NCBI RefSeq assembly: GCF_007625075.1
Contig: NZ_QMIE01000010.1
Location: forward strand, 62,001 to 126,000
Origin: Oceanidesulfovibrio indonesiensis
Lineage (GTDB): Bacteria; Desulfobacterota; Desulfovibrionia; Desulfovibrionales; Desulfovibrionaceae
Length of the DNA stretch: 64,000 nucleotides
Direction of reading: 5' to 3'
Below are positions 39,741 to 48,575 of the stretch, one piece after another (within the stretch, counting starts at the first letter, position 1; every line of letters starts with the position of its first letter). The position numbers and the translations under genes are program-made. The notes beneath the pieces are model-generated. The model ran no database searches. It saw only the letters and a list, made by a program, of their open reading frames with translations, and was not told where the DNA came from.

Positions 39741-41069
39741 CTACGGTTCTACAGTGAGTGTGAGACCCTCGACACGAACGATGCGAACGGTATCGCCGGG
39801 CGAAGGTTGCATGGGTGTTGGCGATACGGCGTTCCAAACTTCTCCGCGCAAGAAAACCCGTCCATGCGTTCCAGACCATGTTCGTACAGTGGCCGGCGCG
39901 CCGATGATGGCCTCTTGACCCTGAGTAGGTTTTCGCAACTGCGCCTTGCTGACGAGGTAGAGTACAGCGGTAACGAAGACAGCCAAGGTAATGACGGTTG
40001 CCAGTATCGAGGATAAGGGGAGCACGAGGCCGGTTCCCTCCCGGTACAGGATCGTAGATCCGATAAAGAGGCTGAGTAAAGCGGCTATGCTGAGTAAACC
40101 GTAACTGGTGATAAAAATTTCCAGAATGAGCAGGACAAGTGAAAAAAGGATAAGCAGAATGCCGGCCGCATTCGTAGGCAGCACAGAAAGGGCGTACAAC
40201 GCCAGCAACAGACACAGAGCGCCGGCAACGCCGGGAAAGATAGAGCCGGGGTGGGATACTTCGAAGAACAATCCGGCAATGCCGCCAAGAAACAGAAAGT
40301 AGGCGATCTGGGGATGCAGCAGCCATGAAAGAAAATCGTAGCGAAAGCCGGGTTCGTAAGGAACAAGATTGACATTGTCCAGGGAGAACCTAAGAACGCC
40401 TTCGGAAGTCGGCACTCCGCGCGCCCCTGCCTGTTGAAGAAAATCTTCAGGATCTTCAGCCAGCATCTCGACCACGCCGGACATGACGGCCTCGCTGGCT
40501 GTTATGGAATCGGCCTCTTCCACAGCTTTCGCATACCATTCTATGTTGCGGTCTTTGCGGCTTGCAAGGCTCCGCAGTAAGCTGAGAATGTCGTTCTTGA
40601 CCTTGCGCTCCATCGTGCCGTTTACATCGCCGCCGCCCATGGTGACAGGGGAGGCCGCACCGATGGTGGTTTGCGGACTCATTGCGGCAACATCAGAAGC
40701 CGCAACAATGAAAACCCCCGCGCTGGCAGCCCGTGCTCCGGAAGGCCCCACCCACACGAGAACAGGCATGGGAGAATTGAGCATCTCTTTGACAATGCCG
40801 CGGGTGGATTCCACCAGACCGCCAGGGGTATCCAGACGCAGCAGGATCATATCGAACCCGCGCTGCGCGGCTTCCTGAATGGAAAGTTCAAGGAGATCCA
40901 CCTGGATAGGACTGATGCCGCCATCAAGCTCGACGTAAAGGACATTCACGGCATGTTTATCCTGGGCCACGGTAGAGGGGGGCCCCACAGAGAGCGCAAG
41001 AGAATAAAGACCGAAAAAAAGAAGAGATAAGAAGAATGTCTTACGCGCGACAGACGGTCGGGAGATCAT
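39741..41069 (-). CDS. NfeD-type membrane serine protease
   Basis: Long NfeD proteins couple a ClpP-like periplasmic protease domain to membrane helices and an OB-fold. The 442-residue product has a signal peptide, then a protease domain with the catalytic Ser region ASAGVFIVAASDVAAMSP and a Lys expected within MERKVKNDILSLLRS. Four or five membrane helices follow (about 245-370), and a C-terminal NfeD OB domain (GAPATVRTWSG...GEVWNAVS). The archaeal homologue (PH1510) cleaves stomatin C-termini; here the stomatin-like partner is the next gene. Envelope quality control is the likely role. Confidence 0.93.
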   Translation of the reverse strand: MISRPSVARKTFFLSLLFFGLYSLALSVGPPSTVAQDKHAVNVLYVELDGGISPIQVDLLELSIQEAAQRGFDMILLRLDTPGGLVESTRGIVKEMLNSPMPVLVWVGPSGARAASAGVFIVAASDVAAMSPQTTIGAASPVTMGGGDVNGTMERKVKNDILSLLRSLASRKDRNIEWYAKAVEEADSITASEAVMSGVVEMLAEDPEDFLQQAGARGVPTSEGVLRFSLDNVNLVPYEPGFRYDFLSWLLHPQIAYFLFLGGIAGLFFEVSHPGSIFPGVAGALCLLLALYALSVLPTNAAGILLILFSLVLLILEIFITSYGLLSIAALLSLFIGSTILYREGTGLVLPLSSILATVITLAVFVTAVLYLVSKAQLRKPTQGQEAIIGAPATVRTWSGTHGRVFLRGEVWNAVSPTPMQPSPGDTVRIVRVEGLTLTVEP

Positions 41070-41120
41070 ACCTGGCCCCAGGGTATATATGGAACGGGGC
41101 TTCAGTATAGCAGAAAAAGA

Positions 41121-41891
41121 TCAGGATTCAATGCATAAGGCGTGGCGCACCCGCTGGAGCAGCGCCTCCAGGGCTGCGCGATTGTCGGCCAGGTACTCGC
41201 GAATTGGTGGCAGGAAATGGAATGTATATCCGTGAGCTTCGCGAGGTCCTGGAGCGTAAACCTCGCCAGGAAAAAGACGCCCGTACAACTCCGGGCCAAA
41301 GCAGAGAATGTCAGATGCTCCTGCATGGGCCAAGCCGCGCAGAAAAAGCTCCGCATCGTACATCAGCTCATCCTGTTGCAAGGCGGCCGCCGGCCAGAAG
41401 CCAATTGAACCGGCGGGAAGGTTCAGCTTGAGCAGAAGCTTTTGCAGAACGGTGCGGCGAATGCCGGAGGACCGCCCCGCCATGTCCAGTCCGAGCTCCC
41501 AGTAAGTCCAGATGCAGCGGGGGGAGAGGGGTAGTTTTTCGATGTAACAGTCCCAAGGATGGGGCCATGGATTGTCTGCTGAAGATTGCGGAACTTGTTG
41601 TGGATAATCCTGTGGTAGCGAAGCAGGGGAGGCGGGCGGATGCTGTAATGAAGGAGCGTGCTGCTGGTCCTGATGGAGTTCGCGTTGCGAAATGCTTGCT
41701 GTAGAAGGTGATTCCGCAGCGTGAAGCGATTCATGCTGCTGGGAAGCGGAGATGTTGGCGCCAGCGCGCTGTCCGGCAGCGACCGAAGATGCGGACTCAG
41801 AGCGCAACACATACTGAAGGCCGGATTCCACCCAAGGGCGGTACCTTTCAGACAGATTCAGAGAAGCGAAAGCCAATCGAGCAGCCTCCAT
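41121..41891 (-). CDS. Unknown protein with Pro/Gln/Ser-rich linker
   Basis: The 256-residue protein has no clear family. A short N-terminal helix is followed by a low-complexity linker (residues about 38-105) rich in Ser, Gln, His and Pro. A compact C-terminal alpha/beta domain (about 106-256) has CIWTYWELGLDMAG, IGFWPAAAL, DILCFGPELYGRLFPG and LPPIREYLADNRAALEALL. The last segment is vaguely like the C-terminus of HolD (DNA polymerase III psi) or uracil-DNA-glycosylase-fold proteins, but this is weak. The start overlaps the coaBC end by 34 bases; a TTG at 41876 with GGAGG upstream is an alternative start. Confidence 0.75.
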   Translation of the reverse strand: MEAARLAFASLNLSERYRPWVESGLQYVLRSESASSVAAGQRAGANISASQQHESLHAAESPSTASISQRELHQDQQHAPSLQHPPASPASLPQDYPQQVPQSSADNPWPHPWDCYIEKLPLSPRCIWTYWELGLDMAGRSSGIRRTVLQKLLLKLNLPAGSIGFWPAAALQQDELMYDAELFLRGLAHAGASDILCFGPELYGRLFPGEVYAPGPREAHGYTFHFLPPIREYLADNRAALEALLQRVRHALCIES

Positions 41892-43066
41892 GCGACTTCG
41901 GTTTTAGGCAGAGTCGGCCAGGTTTCTTCACGGCCGTTGCTGTCGATGACGGTTACTTCATTAGTGGAAGCAGCAAAGCCGGCGCCAGGAGTCAACACAT
42001 TGTTCGCGACGATCATGTCCATATTTTTCCGCTCGCGCTTTTCGCGCGCCAGGGAAGCCAGGTCGCCAGTTTCGGCGGCAAAGCCGATGATGCGCTGATT
42101 TGTTCGTTTAGAGGCAGCCAGCGTACCAAGGATGTCGGGATTGGCCGTAAACTCAACCTGCAGGCCGCCAGAGTCCTTTTTGAACTTGGTTGCTCCGTAT
42201 GATTTGGGAGAAAAATCGGCAACGGCGGCGCTGAAGATTCCTATGTCCGCGCTGGGCCAGATATCAGATGCTGCTTCGAACATTTCCTTCGCGGTAGTCA
42301 CGGAGATGCGGTGGATTGCAGGTGGCAGCCAAAGTGAAACAGGTCCACAGACCGCGGTTACCTCAGCGCCACGCAGCCATGCTGCCACGGCCAGAGATGC
42401 GCCCATGGTTCCGGAGGAAGGATTGGACCAGAACCTTACGGGGTCGAAGAACTCGCGGGTCGGCCCCAGCGTGACCAGAACGCGAGTACCGGCAAGGTCT
42501 TGCGGACTGACTGCCCTGAGGCCGTGGAGGAAGATGAGATCGTGCATGGCCAAACGGCCGGTCCCGAGGTCGCCACAGGCCACCTCGCCGCTGTCCGGCG
42601 CTATGCAGATGTAGCTGCGGTCCTGAAGGATGCGCCAATTCTGCTGCACAGCCGGGTTCAGCCACATGTTCGGATTCATGGCCGGCGCAACGAGTATGGG
42701 TCCTGGATGGGCAAGGGCCTGACAACTAACGATATCGTCAGCCACGCCATGGGCGAGCTTGGCGAGAATGTTTGCGGTTGCCGGCGCGATGGCGTAGCAA
42801 TGAGCGCCTTGCCCAGGAGCAAGATGGGCGTAAGTGTCACCGTCTGCAGGAAACAGACGGCTGTTCACCGGATCGGCTCCGAGCGACTCGAAGGACAGCG
42901 GTGAGACGAATTGTTGCGCGCTGTCGGTCAGGCTGGCTCCCACCTGAAGACCGGAACGCCTCCAGTCGCGGAGCAGATCGAGAGCCTTGTAGGCGGCGAT
43001 GCTCCCGGTCACGCCCAGGTGAATGCGACGGTCCCGAAAACCTGCAAATGCAAGATGGCTGTCCAC
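41858..43066 (-). CDS. coaBC: Bifunctional phosphopantothenoylcysteine synthetase/decarboxylase
   Basis: CoaBC joins cysteine to 4-phosphopantothenate and decarboxylates the product, two steps of coenzyme A synthesis. The 402-residue protein has an N-terminal flavin decarboxylase domain (GVTGSIAAYKALDLLR, PAMNPNMW, and the substrate-clamp Cys in EVACGDLGTGR), and a C-terminal ligase domain (VLVTLGPTREFFDPVRF, IFSAAVADFSP). The GTG start overlaps the lipoprotein stop by one base (TAGTG), so the pair is translationally coupled. Confidence 0.95.
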   Translation of the reverse strand: MDSHLAFAGFRDRRIHLGVTGSIAAYKALDLLRDWRRSGLQVGASLTDSAQQFVSPLSFESLGADPVNSRLFPADGDTYAHLAPGQGAHCYAIAPATANILAKLAHGVADDIVSCQALAHPGPILVAPAMNPNMWLNPAVQQNWRILQDRSYICIAPDSGEVACGDLGTGRLAMHDLIFLHGLRAVSPQDLAGTRVLVTLGPTREFFDPVRFWSNPSSGTMGASLAVAAWLRGAEVTAVCGPVSLWLPPAIHRISVTTAKEMFEAASDIWPSADIGIFSAAVADFSPKSYGATKFKKDSGGLQVEFTANPDILGTLAASKRTNQRIIGFAAETGDLASLAREKRERKNMDMIVANNVLTPGAGFAASTNEVTVIDSNGREETWPTLPKTEVAWRLLDWLSLL

Positions 43067-43566
43067 TATGGTATCAGGGGCTGCTCGGAAAACGAGGAGG
43101 ATCCCATAGGCTCGGAGTAGCCGTTCGTGCGCGGCGTCACCCAGATTTCCATCTGTGTGGAAAAGCGACCGTCCATCATGGTGACGATGCAGTAGCGTCC
43201 AGGCTTCTCGAAAACAAGAATGGTACGCGAGCTTTTAATGGCGCTGCGCATGTTCCAGTTCTCCCGGGCCATGTTGTTGATATAATAATTGCGCAGGGAC
43301 TGGATTTCGACCTTGCCCTTGAAAACCATGACGCCGCTGCGTTCGGTAGGCGTTTCCAGGATGAAGGAAGCATCTCCCTGAAGCTCCATCTCCTGGGGGA
43401 CGGGTATGTCATCGAAATCGTAATAGTTGTCCATCGTCTGCGGAGTCGCGTTGGTGCTGGGTTGCGACTCGGCGGATCCGGTCTGGAAATGGGAACAGGC
43501 GGCTGCGAACAGAAGGGAACTGGCAAGGACCAGGACGAGCAGTCGTCCGATGGCGCGGTGGATCAT
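43066..43566 (-). CDS. DUF-type lipoprotein upstream of coaBC
   Basis: The 166-residue product has a lipoprotein signal: charged start, hydrophobic segment LVLVLASSLLFAAAC with the Cys near residue 24. The mature part has a flexible Ser/Thr/Asn linker and then a compact alpha/beta domain (about 60-150; GVMVFKGKVEIQSLRNYYI, RTILVFEKPGRYCIVTM). Similar small lipoproteins are conserved in Desulfovibrio-type bacteria without known function. The ATG at 43566 is set by GGAGG; an in-frame ATG at 43605 lacks one. It leads the operon into coaBC, the unknown gene, nfeD and slipin. Confidence 0.8.
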   Translation of the reverse strand: MIHRAIGRLLVLVLASSLLFAAACSHFQTGSAESQPSTNATPQTMDNYYDFDDIPVPQEMELQGDASFILETPTERSGVMVFKGKVEIQSLRNYYINNMARENWNMRSAIKSSRTILVFEKPGRYCIVTMMDGRFSTQMEIWVTPRTNGYSEPMGSSSFSEQPLIP

Positions 43567-43638
43567 GAAAGCCTCCATGGAATACCGCGAGCCCGTATGT
43601 AACAAAAGCCCGCGAGGAAAAAACGATGATTTTTGGAT

Positions 43639-43667
43639 GGTATAGTATGGACGCCAACGTATGGCAA
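43639..43667 (-). promoter_or_regulatory. Sigma-70-like promoter for lipoprotein-coaBC operon
   Basis: Minus strand: -35 TTGCCA (43667-43662), 17-base spacer, -10 TATACC (43644-43639). A start near 43630 would leave a leader of about 65 bases before the lipoprotein ATG. It lies in the divergent 222-base gap with queA. Confidence 0.45.
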
Positions 43668-43788
43668 TACATGCATCAAGACCTGATGCAAAGATGGCAA
43701 GGTAATTGCCAAGCAGAGGTGCTGTTTAACCGGAATAATGAGCATTGTGTGAAAAATTCGTAAAAAGGAAGCAGGAAAGGTCAATTGA

Positions 43789-44865
43789 ATGAATGAGTTC
43801 GAGCTGGATTGTTATGATTACGAACTGCCGCCAGAGTGCATAGCCAAGCACCCCCCTGCCGTGCGCAGCGCTTCGAAGCTTCTGGTCGTCCAACGTGGAG
43901 ATGGGCGATTGGAAGATGCGGCCACGAAAGATATAGCGGCGTTATTGCCTAAAGGGGCGCTGCTCGTGGTCAACGATACACGCGTAGTGCCGGCGCGGTT
44001 AAAAGGTCTGCGCGCCACGGGCGGTCGAGTGGAATTCCTGCTGCTCACGCCGATACCATGCATGGTGGTCAATATTGATAAAGAAGGTTGGAGCCATGCA
44101 GAGGTTGAAGGTCTGGTGCGGTCCAGCAAAGGGCCCAGGAAAGGCGAACGGATCGAGCTTGGTCGCGACATTGCCATGACCATGGGCGAGAAGGGCGAGT
44201 ACGGAAGAAGCGTGGTGACGCTGCATTGGCAGGGTGATCTCGCGTCGCGGCTGGACGAAAACGGTGAACTGCCGTTGCCGCCCTATCTGGGGCGTCCCCA
44301 GGAAGATTCGGATATGCAGCGGTATCAGACCGAATTCGCACGGGTGGACAAGGCGGGGTCCGTTGCTGCGCCCACTGCCGGACTCCATTTCGATGCAGCC
44401 ATTCGCGACAGCCTGCGCAACGCCGGCATCGAGACAGCCACAGTGAGTCTGTACGTGGGATACGGCACGTTCAGCCCTGTGCGGGCAGAAGATATACGCG
44501 ACCACGTGATGCATGCCGAGTACGCCGAGATGACGGCCGAAACGGCTGAGCAGATTCGGCGGGCCAAGGCCGAAGGCAAGCCGGTCATTCCCGTGGGCAC
44601 CACGAGCCTGCGGACTCTGGAGGGAGCCCATGCGGCAACGGGGGCCATTGAAGCGTTCGAAGGGTGGATCGACATATTCATCAAGCCGCCGTATACGACA
44701 AAAGTTGCCGACGGATTGTTCACCAACTTCCATTTGCCGAAATCATCACTCTTCATCCTTGTCTGCGCTCTGGCGGGCAGGGATCTTATGCAACGGGCGT
44801 ACGCCCATGCGCGTGATACCGGCTATCGTTTTTTCTCGTATGGCGACGCGATGCTCATCCTGTAG
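43789..44865 (+). CDS. queA: S-adenosylmethionine:tRNA ribosyltransferase-isomerase
   Basis: QueA transfers and rearranges the ribosyl part of SAM onto 7-aminomethyl-7-deazaguanine in tRNA to form epoxyqueuosine. The 358-residue product has the family N-terminus YDYELPPECIAKHP, the block LLVVNDTRVVPARLKG (near 64-79) and the C-terminal TTSLRTLEGA and TNFHLPKSSLFILV motifs. AGG lies upstream of the start. No tgt or other que gene is adjacent in the window. Confidence 0.97.
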   Translation: MNEFELDCYDYELPPECIAKHPPAVRSASKLLVVQRGDGRLEDAATKDIAALLPKGALLVVNDTRVVPARLKGLRATGGRVEFLLLTPIPCMVVNIDKEGWSHAEVEGLVRSSKGPRKGERIELGRDIAMTMGEKGEYGRSVVTLHWQGDLASRLDENGELPLPPYLGRPQEDSDMQRYQTEFARVDKAGSVAAPTAGLHFDAAIRDSLRNAGIETATVSLYVGYGTFSPVRAEDIRDHVMHAEYAEMTAETAEQIRRAKAEGKPVIPVGTTSLRTLEGAHAATGAIEAFEGWIDIFIKPPYTTKVADGLFTNFHLPKSSLFILVCALAGRDLMQRAYAHARDTGYRFFSYGDAMLIL

Positions 44866-44977
44866 AAATTGCCTGGAATCGCAGGACACTACAAAAAACT
44901 TTGCCGGTGACTTGTTTTTAACGTAATGTTGCGACCCCGCGAAATGCGGGAGACAACGACCAATGCATGGAGGTAGC

Positions 44978-45229
44978 ATGGCCCGGGTGACCATTCTCGA
45001 TGAACGGTGCAAGGGGTGTATGCTCTGCACCACGGTCTGCCCCAAGGATGTTCTGGCGCAGTCCGATCGTATCAATCAGCAAGGGTACAAAGTTGTGGAG
45101 GTCGTGGACGAGGAATCGTGCACGGGCTGCACGGCGTGCGCCATGATCTGTCCGGACTACGCCATACGCATCATGAAGGTGGTGAAGCCCAAGGCGAAAG
45201 CCGAATCCAAGGAGGACGCGGGAAAATGA
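44978..45229 (+). CDS. korD: 2-oxoacid:ferredoxin oxidoreductase, ferredoxin-like delta subunit
   Basis: The 83-residue subunit has two [4Fe-4S] motifs (CKGCMLCTTVCP near 11-22 and CTGCTACAMICP near 46-57), so it carries electrons from the enzyme core to ferredoxin. The ATG at 44978 has GGAGG upstream. The stop overlaps the alpha-subunit start (ATGA), and the four genes korDABC follow tightly. A basic tail (KPKAKAESKEDAGK) is unusual but not conserved. Confidence 0.93.
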   Translation: MARVTILDERCKGCMLCTTVCPKDVLAQSDRINQQGYKVVEVVDEESCTGCTACAMICPDYAIRIMKVVKPKAKAESKEDAGK

Positions 45230-46314
45230 GCGCTGCGCGAGACGGCGAACGTATATTCATCAAGGGCAACGAAGCCGTGGCCCACGGCGCGCTGGCCGCG
45301 GGATGCCGTTGCTACTTCGGCTATCCCATCACACCGCAGAACGATATCCCCGAACTGCTTTCCTCGCTCATCCCCGAGGCGGGCGGCGAGTTCGTCCAGG
45401 CGGAAAGCGAAGTGGCCGCGGCGAACATGCTGCTTGGCTCGGCGGCCTGCGGCGTTCGCGCCTTCACCTCTTCGTCCAGCCCGGGCATCTCGCTCATGCA
45501 GGAGGCCATTTCCTACATGGCCGGCTCGGAGCTGCCAGGCGTTATCGTGAACATGGTGCGCGGCGGACCCGGCCTGGGCGACATAGGTCCTTCCCAGGGC
45601 GATTATTTTCAGGCGGTCAAGGGCGGAGGCCACGGCGATTATCGCCTCTTCGTACTCGCCCCGGCCACCTGCCAGGAAGCGTATGACCATATGATCGAAG
45701 CCTTCCACCTGGCCTTCAAGTACCGCAATCCGGTCATGGTGCTGGGCGACGCCATTCTGGGTCAGATGAAGGAGCCGGTTACGGCGTGGACTCCGCGGTT
45801 GGGCGACTCTCTCTCCCACGACGATACCGAAGGCGCGGAATGGCGGCTTGAAGGAAGCGCGAACCGTCCTGCGCGGCTCCTGAAGTCCCTGCATCTGGAG
45901 GAGGGCGCCCTTGCGACCCACAACAAAAAGCTGGTTGCCAAATATAAAGAGATGGAACAGGAAGTGCGCGCCGAGGAGTGCCTTTGCGAGGATGCGGAGC
46001 TCATCGTCGCGGCGTTCGGCTCCATCGGCCGCATCGTCAAGTCCACGGTGCGGCACCTGCGGGACAAGGGTCACAAGGTCGGCCTGTTCCGGCCCATCAC
46101 TCTGTTCCCTTTCCCCACAGCCCGGCTCGAGGCGATGGCCGTCGAGGGCAAGCGCTTTCTCACCATCGAGCACAATACGGGTCAGATGGTCGAGGACGTG
46201 CGCTTGGCTATCCGTCACCATGCGGATTCAGCTTTCCACGGCTGCATGCCCGGCGATCTGCCGAGCCCGGATGATTTCGTACACCCCATCCTCAACGTTC
46301 TGGAGGGCAAGTAA
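45226..46314 (+). CDS. korA: 2-oxoacid:ferredoxin oxidoreductase, alpha subunit
   Basis: The 362-residue alpha subunit carries the pyrimidine-binding-type and C-terminal domains of the oxidoreductase. GCRCYFGYPITPQNDI, EVAAANMLLGSAACG and SSSPGISLMQEAISYM are family blocks. The whole complex oxidatively decarboxylates a 2-oxoacid to acyl-CoA, reducing ferredoxin. The four-subunit split suggests 2-oxoglutarate or branched-chain oxoacid oxidoreductase (KGOR or VOR type) rather than the single-chain pyruvate enzyme of many Desulfovibrio; the substrate cannot be proven by eye. Confidence 0.92.
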   Translation: MSAARDGERIFIKGNEAVAHGALAAGCRCYFGYPITPQNDIPELLSSLIPEAGGEFVQAESEVAAANMLLGSAACGVRAFTSSSSPGISLMQEAISYMAGSELPGVIVNMVRGGPGLGDIGPSQGDYFQAVKGGGHGDYRLFVLAPATCQEAYDHMIEAFHLAFKYRNPVMVLGDAILGQMKEPVTAWTPRLGDSLSHDDTEGAEWRLEGSANRPARLLKSLHLEEGALATHNKKLVAKYKEMEQEVRAEECLCEDAELIVAAFGSIGRIVKSTVRHLRDKGHKVGLFRPITLFPFPTARLEAMAVEGKRFLTIEHNTGQMVEDVRLAIRHHADSAFHGCMPGDLPSPDDFVHPILNVLEGK

Positions 46315-46316
46315 CC

Positions 46317-47072
46317 ATGGCTGAAGCCGTTATCGAAAAAGAAGCCTTTGTCCTTCCCGAGAATCTCGCCGACCGTGGAAGCCATTACTGCCCCGGATGC
46401 CACCACGGCATCGCGCATCGCCTCGTTGCCGAGTGCCTGTCGGAACTCGGACTGGTGGACAACACCATCTGCGTCAGTTCCATCGGCTGCTCGGTCTTCA
46501 TCTACAACTACATCCTCATGGACACAATCGAGGCGCCGCACGGCCGCGCACCTGCCGTGGCCACCGGCGTGAAGCGCGCGCGCAAGGACAAGTTCGTGTT
46601 CACCTACCAGGGCGACGGCGACCTCGCGTCCATTGGCCTGGCCGAATCAGTGCACTGCGCAAACCGCGGGGAGAAGATCTCCGTGGTTTTCGTAAACAAT
46701 ACGGTCTATGGCATGACCGGAGGCCAGATGGCGCCCACCACCATGATCGGCCAGAAGACCACCACCTGCCCCGGCGGACGTTGCGAGGATCGCGAAGGAT
46801 CGCCCATGAAGATGGCCGAATTGATGGCCTCCCTGGGCGGAACCGCCTATTCCGCGCGCGTTGCGACAAACAATATGAAGAATATCGTGGCGGCCAAAAA
46901 GGCCGTGATGAAAGCCTTCCGCTGCCAGACCGAAGGCCGCGGCTTCGGCTTCGTGGAGTTGCTTTCCGCCTGCCCTACCAACTGGCGCATGAGCCCGGTG
47001 GCGGCCAACGAGCGTGTGGAAAAGGAAATGATTCCGTATTTCCCTCTGGGAACCTACAAGGATTTCGAATAA
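46317..47072 (+). CDS. korB: 2-oxoacid:ferredoxin oxidoreductase, beta subunit (TPP)
   Basis: The 251-residue beta subunit binds thiamine diphosphate and one [4Fe-4S] cluster. Cys pattern CPGCHHGIAHR (near 23-33) and SSIGCSVFIYN, the TPP motif YQGDGDLASIGLAE with GDGD, and NNTVYGMTGGQMAPTT are family hallmarks. GGAGG lies ten bases upstream of the ATG. It is followed by the gamma subunit after nine bases. Confidence 0.94.
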   Translation: MAEAVIEKEAFVLPENLADRGSHYCPGCHHGIAHRLVAECLSELGLVDNTICVSSIGCSVFIYNYILMDTIEAPHGRAPAVATGVKRARKDKFVFTYQGDGDLASIGLAESVHCANRGEKISVVFVNNTVYGMTGGQMAPTTMIGQKTTTCPGGRCEDREGSPMKMAELMASLGGTAYSARVATNNMKNIVAAKKAVMKAFRCQTEGRGFGFVELLSACPTNWRMSPVAANERVEKEMIPYFPLGTYKDFE

Positions 47073-47081
47073 GGAGCGGCC

Positions 47082-47645
47082 ATGAGCCTCTATCAGGACG
47101 TGATCATAGCCGGCTTCGGCGGCCAGGGCGTCATGCTCATAGGCAACCTCCTGGCCTACGCCGCCATGGACGCCGGCAGGAACGTGACGTACATGCCGGT
47201 CTACGGACCGGAGATGCGCGGCGGCACGGCCAACTGCACCGTGGTCATCTCGGAGGACGAGATCGGCTCGCCACTTATCCGTCGGCCGAAAAGTCTCATC
47301 ATCATGAACCGGCCCTCTCTCGATAAATTCCAGCCCATGGTCCAGGACGGCGGCGTGGTTGTCATCAACTCCTCGCTTATCGATGAGGGTTTGGCCGACA
47401 AGAACAGGGTGCGGCCCATCTTCGTGCCTGCGAACGACATCGCGGACAAGATTGGCAACCTGCGCATGGCCAACATGGTGGCTCTGGGAGCCTATGTCCA
47501 GGCCACGGGCGTGCTGCCCGTCGAGGTAGTGCAGAAGAGCCTGGACAAGGTCATCGCCAAGCATTACGCGCATCTCATACCCAAAAATGCCGACGCCCTG
47601 GCAGCCGGCGCCGAGCACGCCGCCAGGCAGATGGAGACGGTGTAG
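47082..47645 (+). CDS. korC: 2-oxoacid:ferredoxin oxidoreductase, gamma subunit
   Basis: The 187-residue gamma subunit (IIAGFGGQGVMLIGNLLAYAAM, YMPVYGPEMRGGTANCTVVIS) completes the complex and contributes to the CoA-binding region. GGAG precedes the ATG. With aroE 11 bases downstream, the operon is korDABC-aroE. Confidence 0.94.
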   Translation: MSLYQDVIIAGFGGQGVMLIGNLLAYAAMDAGRNVTYMPVYGPEMRGGTANCTVVISEDEIGSPLIRRPKSLIIMNRPSLDKFQPMVQDGGVVVINSSLIDEGLADKNRVRPIFVPANDIADKIGNLRMANMVALGAYVQATGVLPVEVVQKSLDKVIAKHYAHLIPKNADALAAGAEHAARQMETV

Positions 47646-47656
47646 GAGATACGGCC

Positions 47657-48496
47657 ATGGCTTGGGACGACGAACGCTTCCTCGTTCCGGAACGGGTCTG
47701 CGGCCTCATCGGCCACCCGGTGAGCCACAGCCTGGGGCCTGTGCTGCACAACTGGGCCTTCCAGCGCCTGGGGCTTCCCTGGGTGTACATGGCCTGGGAC
47801 GTGGGGCCGGACGATGTGGGCCGGATGATGGACGCCGTGCGGTTGATGCCGGTTGCCGGCCTGTCCGTGACCATACCGCATAAGCGTGCAGTCATGGATT
47901 ATCTGGACGGCGTCAGCGAGCGCGCCCGCCAGGTTGGGGCCGTAAATACCCTGCACTGGCATGGCACGAAGTTGCTGGGCGAGAATACGGACGTGGACGG
48001 TTTCCTGGCTCCGTTGGAAGATACGGGCAGAGCTTTCGATTCGGCCCTGGTCCTGGGGGCGGGCGGTGCGGCCCGGGCCGCGCTTGCCGCGTTGCAGCAA
48101 CTCGGCGTTCCAGATGTACGTATTACGAATCGTACACGCAGTAAGGCTGAAGAGATTGCCTCGGATTTCGGTGTCCAGGCTGTGGACTGGGACGCCAGGG
48201 CCGAAAATCCTGCGGCTCTCCTCGTGAACACCACCTCCCTGGGGATGAGTGGTCGGCATATCGAGGAATCCCCCTGGCTGGCCGAGGCCTTCCCGTCCGA
48301 CTGCACGGTTTACGACATCGTCTACAACCCACTTCGCACGAGGTTCCTGCGCGAGGCGCGCAGCGCGGGCTGCCATGTGGTGGACGGGCTCAGCATGTTC
48401 ATCCATCAGGCGCTCGCCCAGTTCCGCCTGTGGACCGGCCAAAGTTTTCCAGTCGATCTTGCCCGGGAACTCCTGCTCACCCATCTGCGCGGTTAG
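47657..48496 (+). CDS. aroE: Shikimate dehydrogenase
   Basis: AroE reduces 3-dehydroshikimate to shikimate in aromatic amino acid synthesis. The 279-residue protein has the shikimate-binding GHPVSHSLGPVLHN (near 14-27), the catalytic Lys in TIPHKRAVMDYL, NTDVDGF, and NADP-binding VLGAGGAARAAL. It is the last gene of the kor operon and ends at a terminator. Its pairing with oxoacid oxidation is probably incidental. Confidence 0.95.
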   Translation: MAWDDERFLVPERVCGLIGHPVSHSLGPVLHNWAFQRLGLPWVYMAWDVGPDDVGRMMDAVRLMPVAGLSVTIPHKRAVMDYLDGVSERARQVGAVNTLHWHGTKLLGENTDVDGFLAPLEDTGRAFDSALVLGAGGAARAALAALQQLGVPDVRITNRTRSKAEEIASDFGVQAVDWDARAENPAALLVNTTSLGMSGRHIEESPWLAEAFPSDCTVYDIVYNPLRTRFLREARSAGCHVVDGLSMFIHQALAQFRLWTGQSFPVDLARELLLTHLRG

Positions 48497-48518
48497 TTTG
48501 TCGTTCGTTTGAAAAAGT

Positions 48519-48548
48519 GAAGGGCCGCCGGATTTCCGACGGCCCTTC
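48519..48548. terminator. Terminator between aroE and mltD-like gene
   Basis: Nine-base arms GAAGGGCCG and CGGCCCTTC, with further pairing inside, and a TTTAT tail on the plus strand. A-rich sequence on the other side makes it usable for both converging genes. Confidence 0.7.
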
Positions 48549-48575
48549 TTTATGGTCAAGATGTATGTATACGCT

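Noticed and set aside
41599-41607. Perfect DnaA box on the minus strand
   Set aside because: Inside a coding region, isolated; mentioned only as coincidence with the unknown gene.
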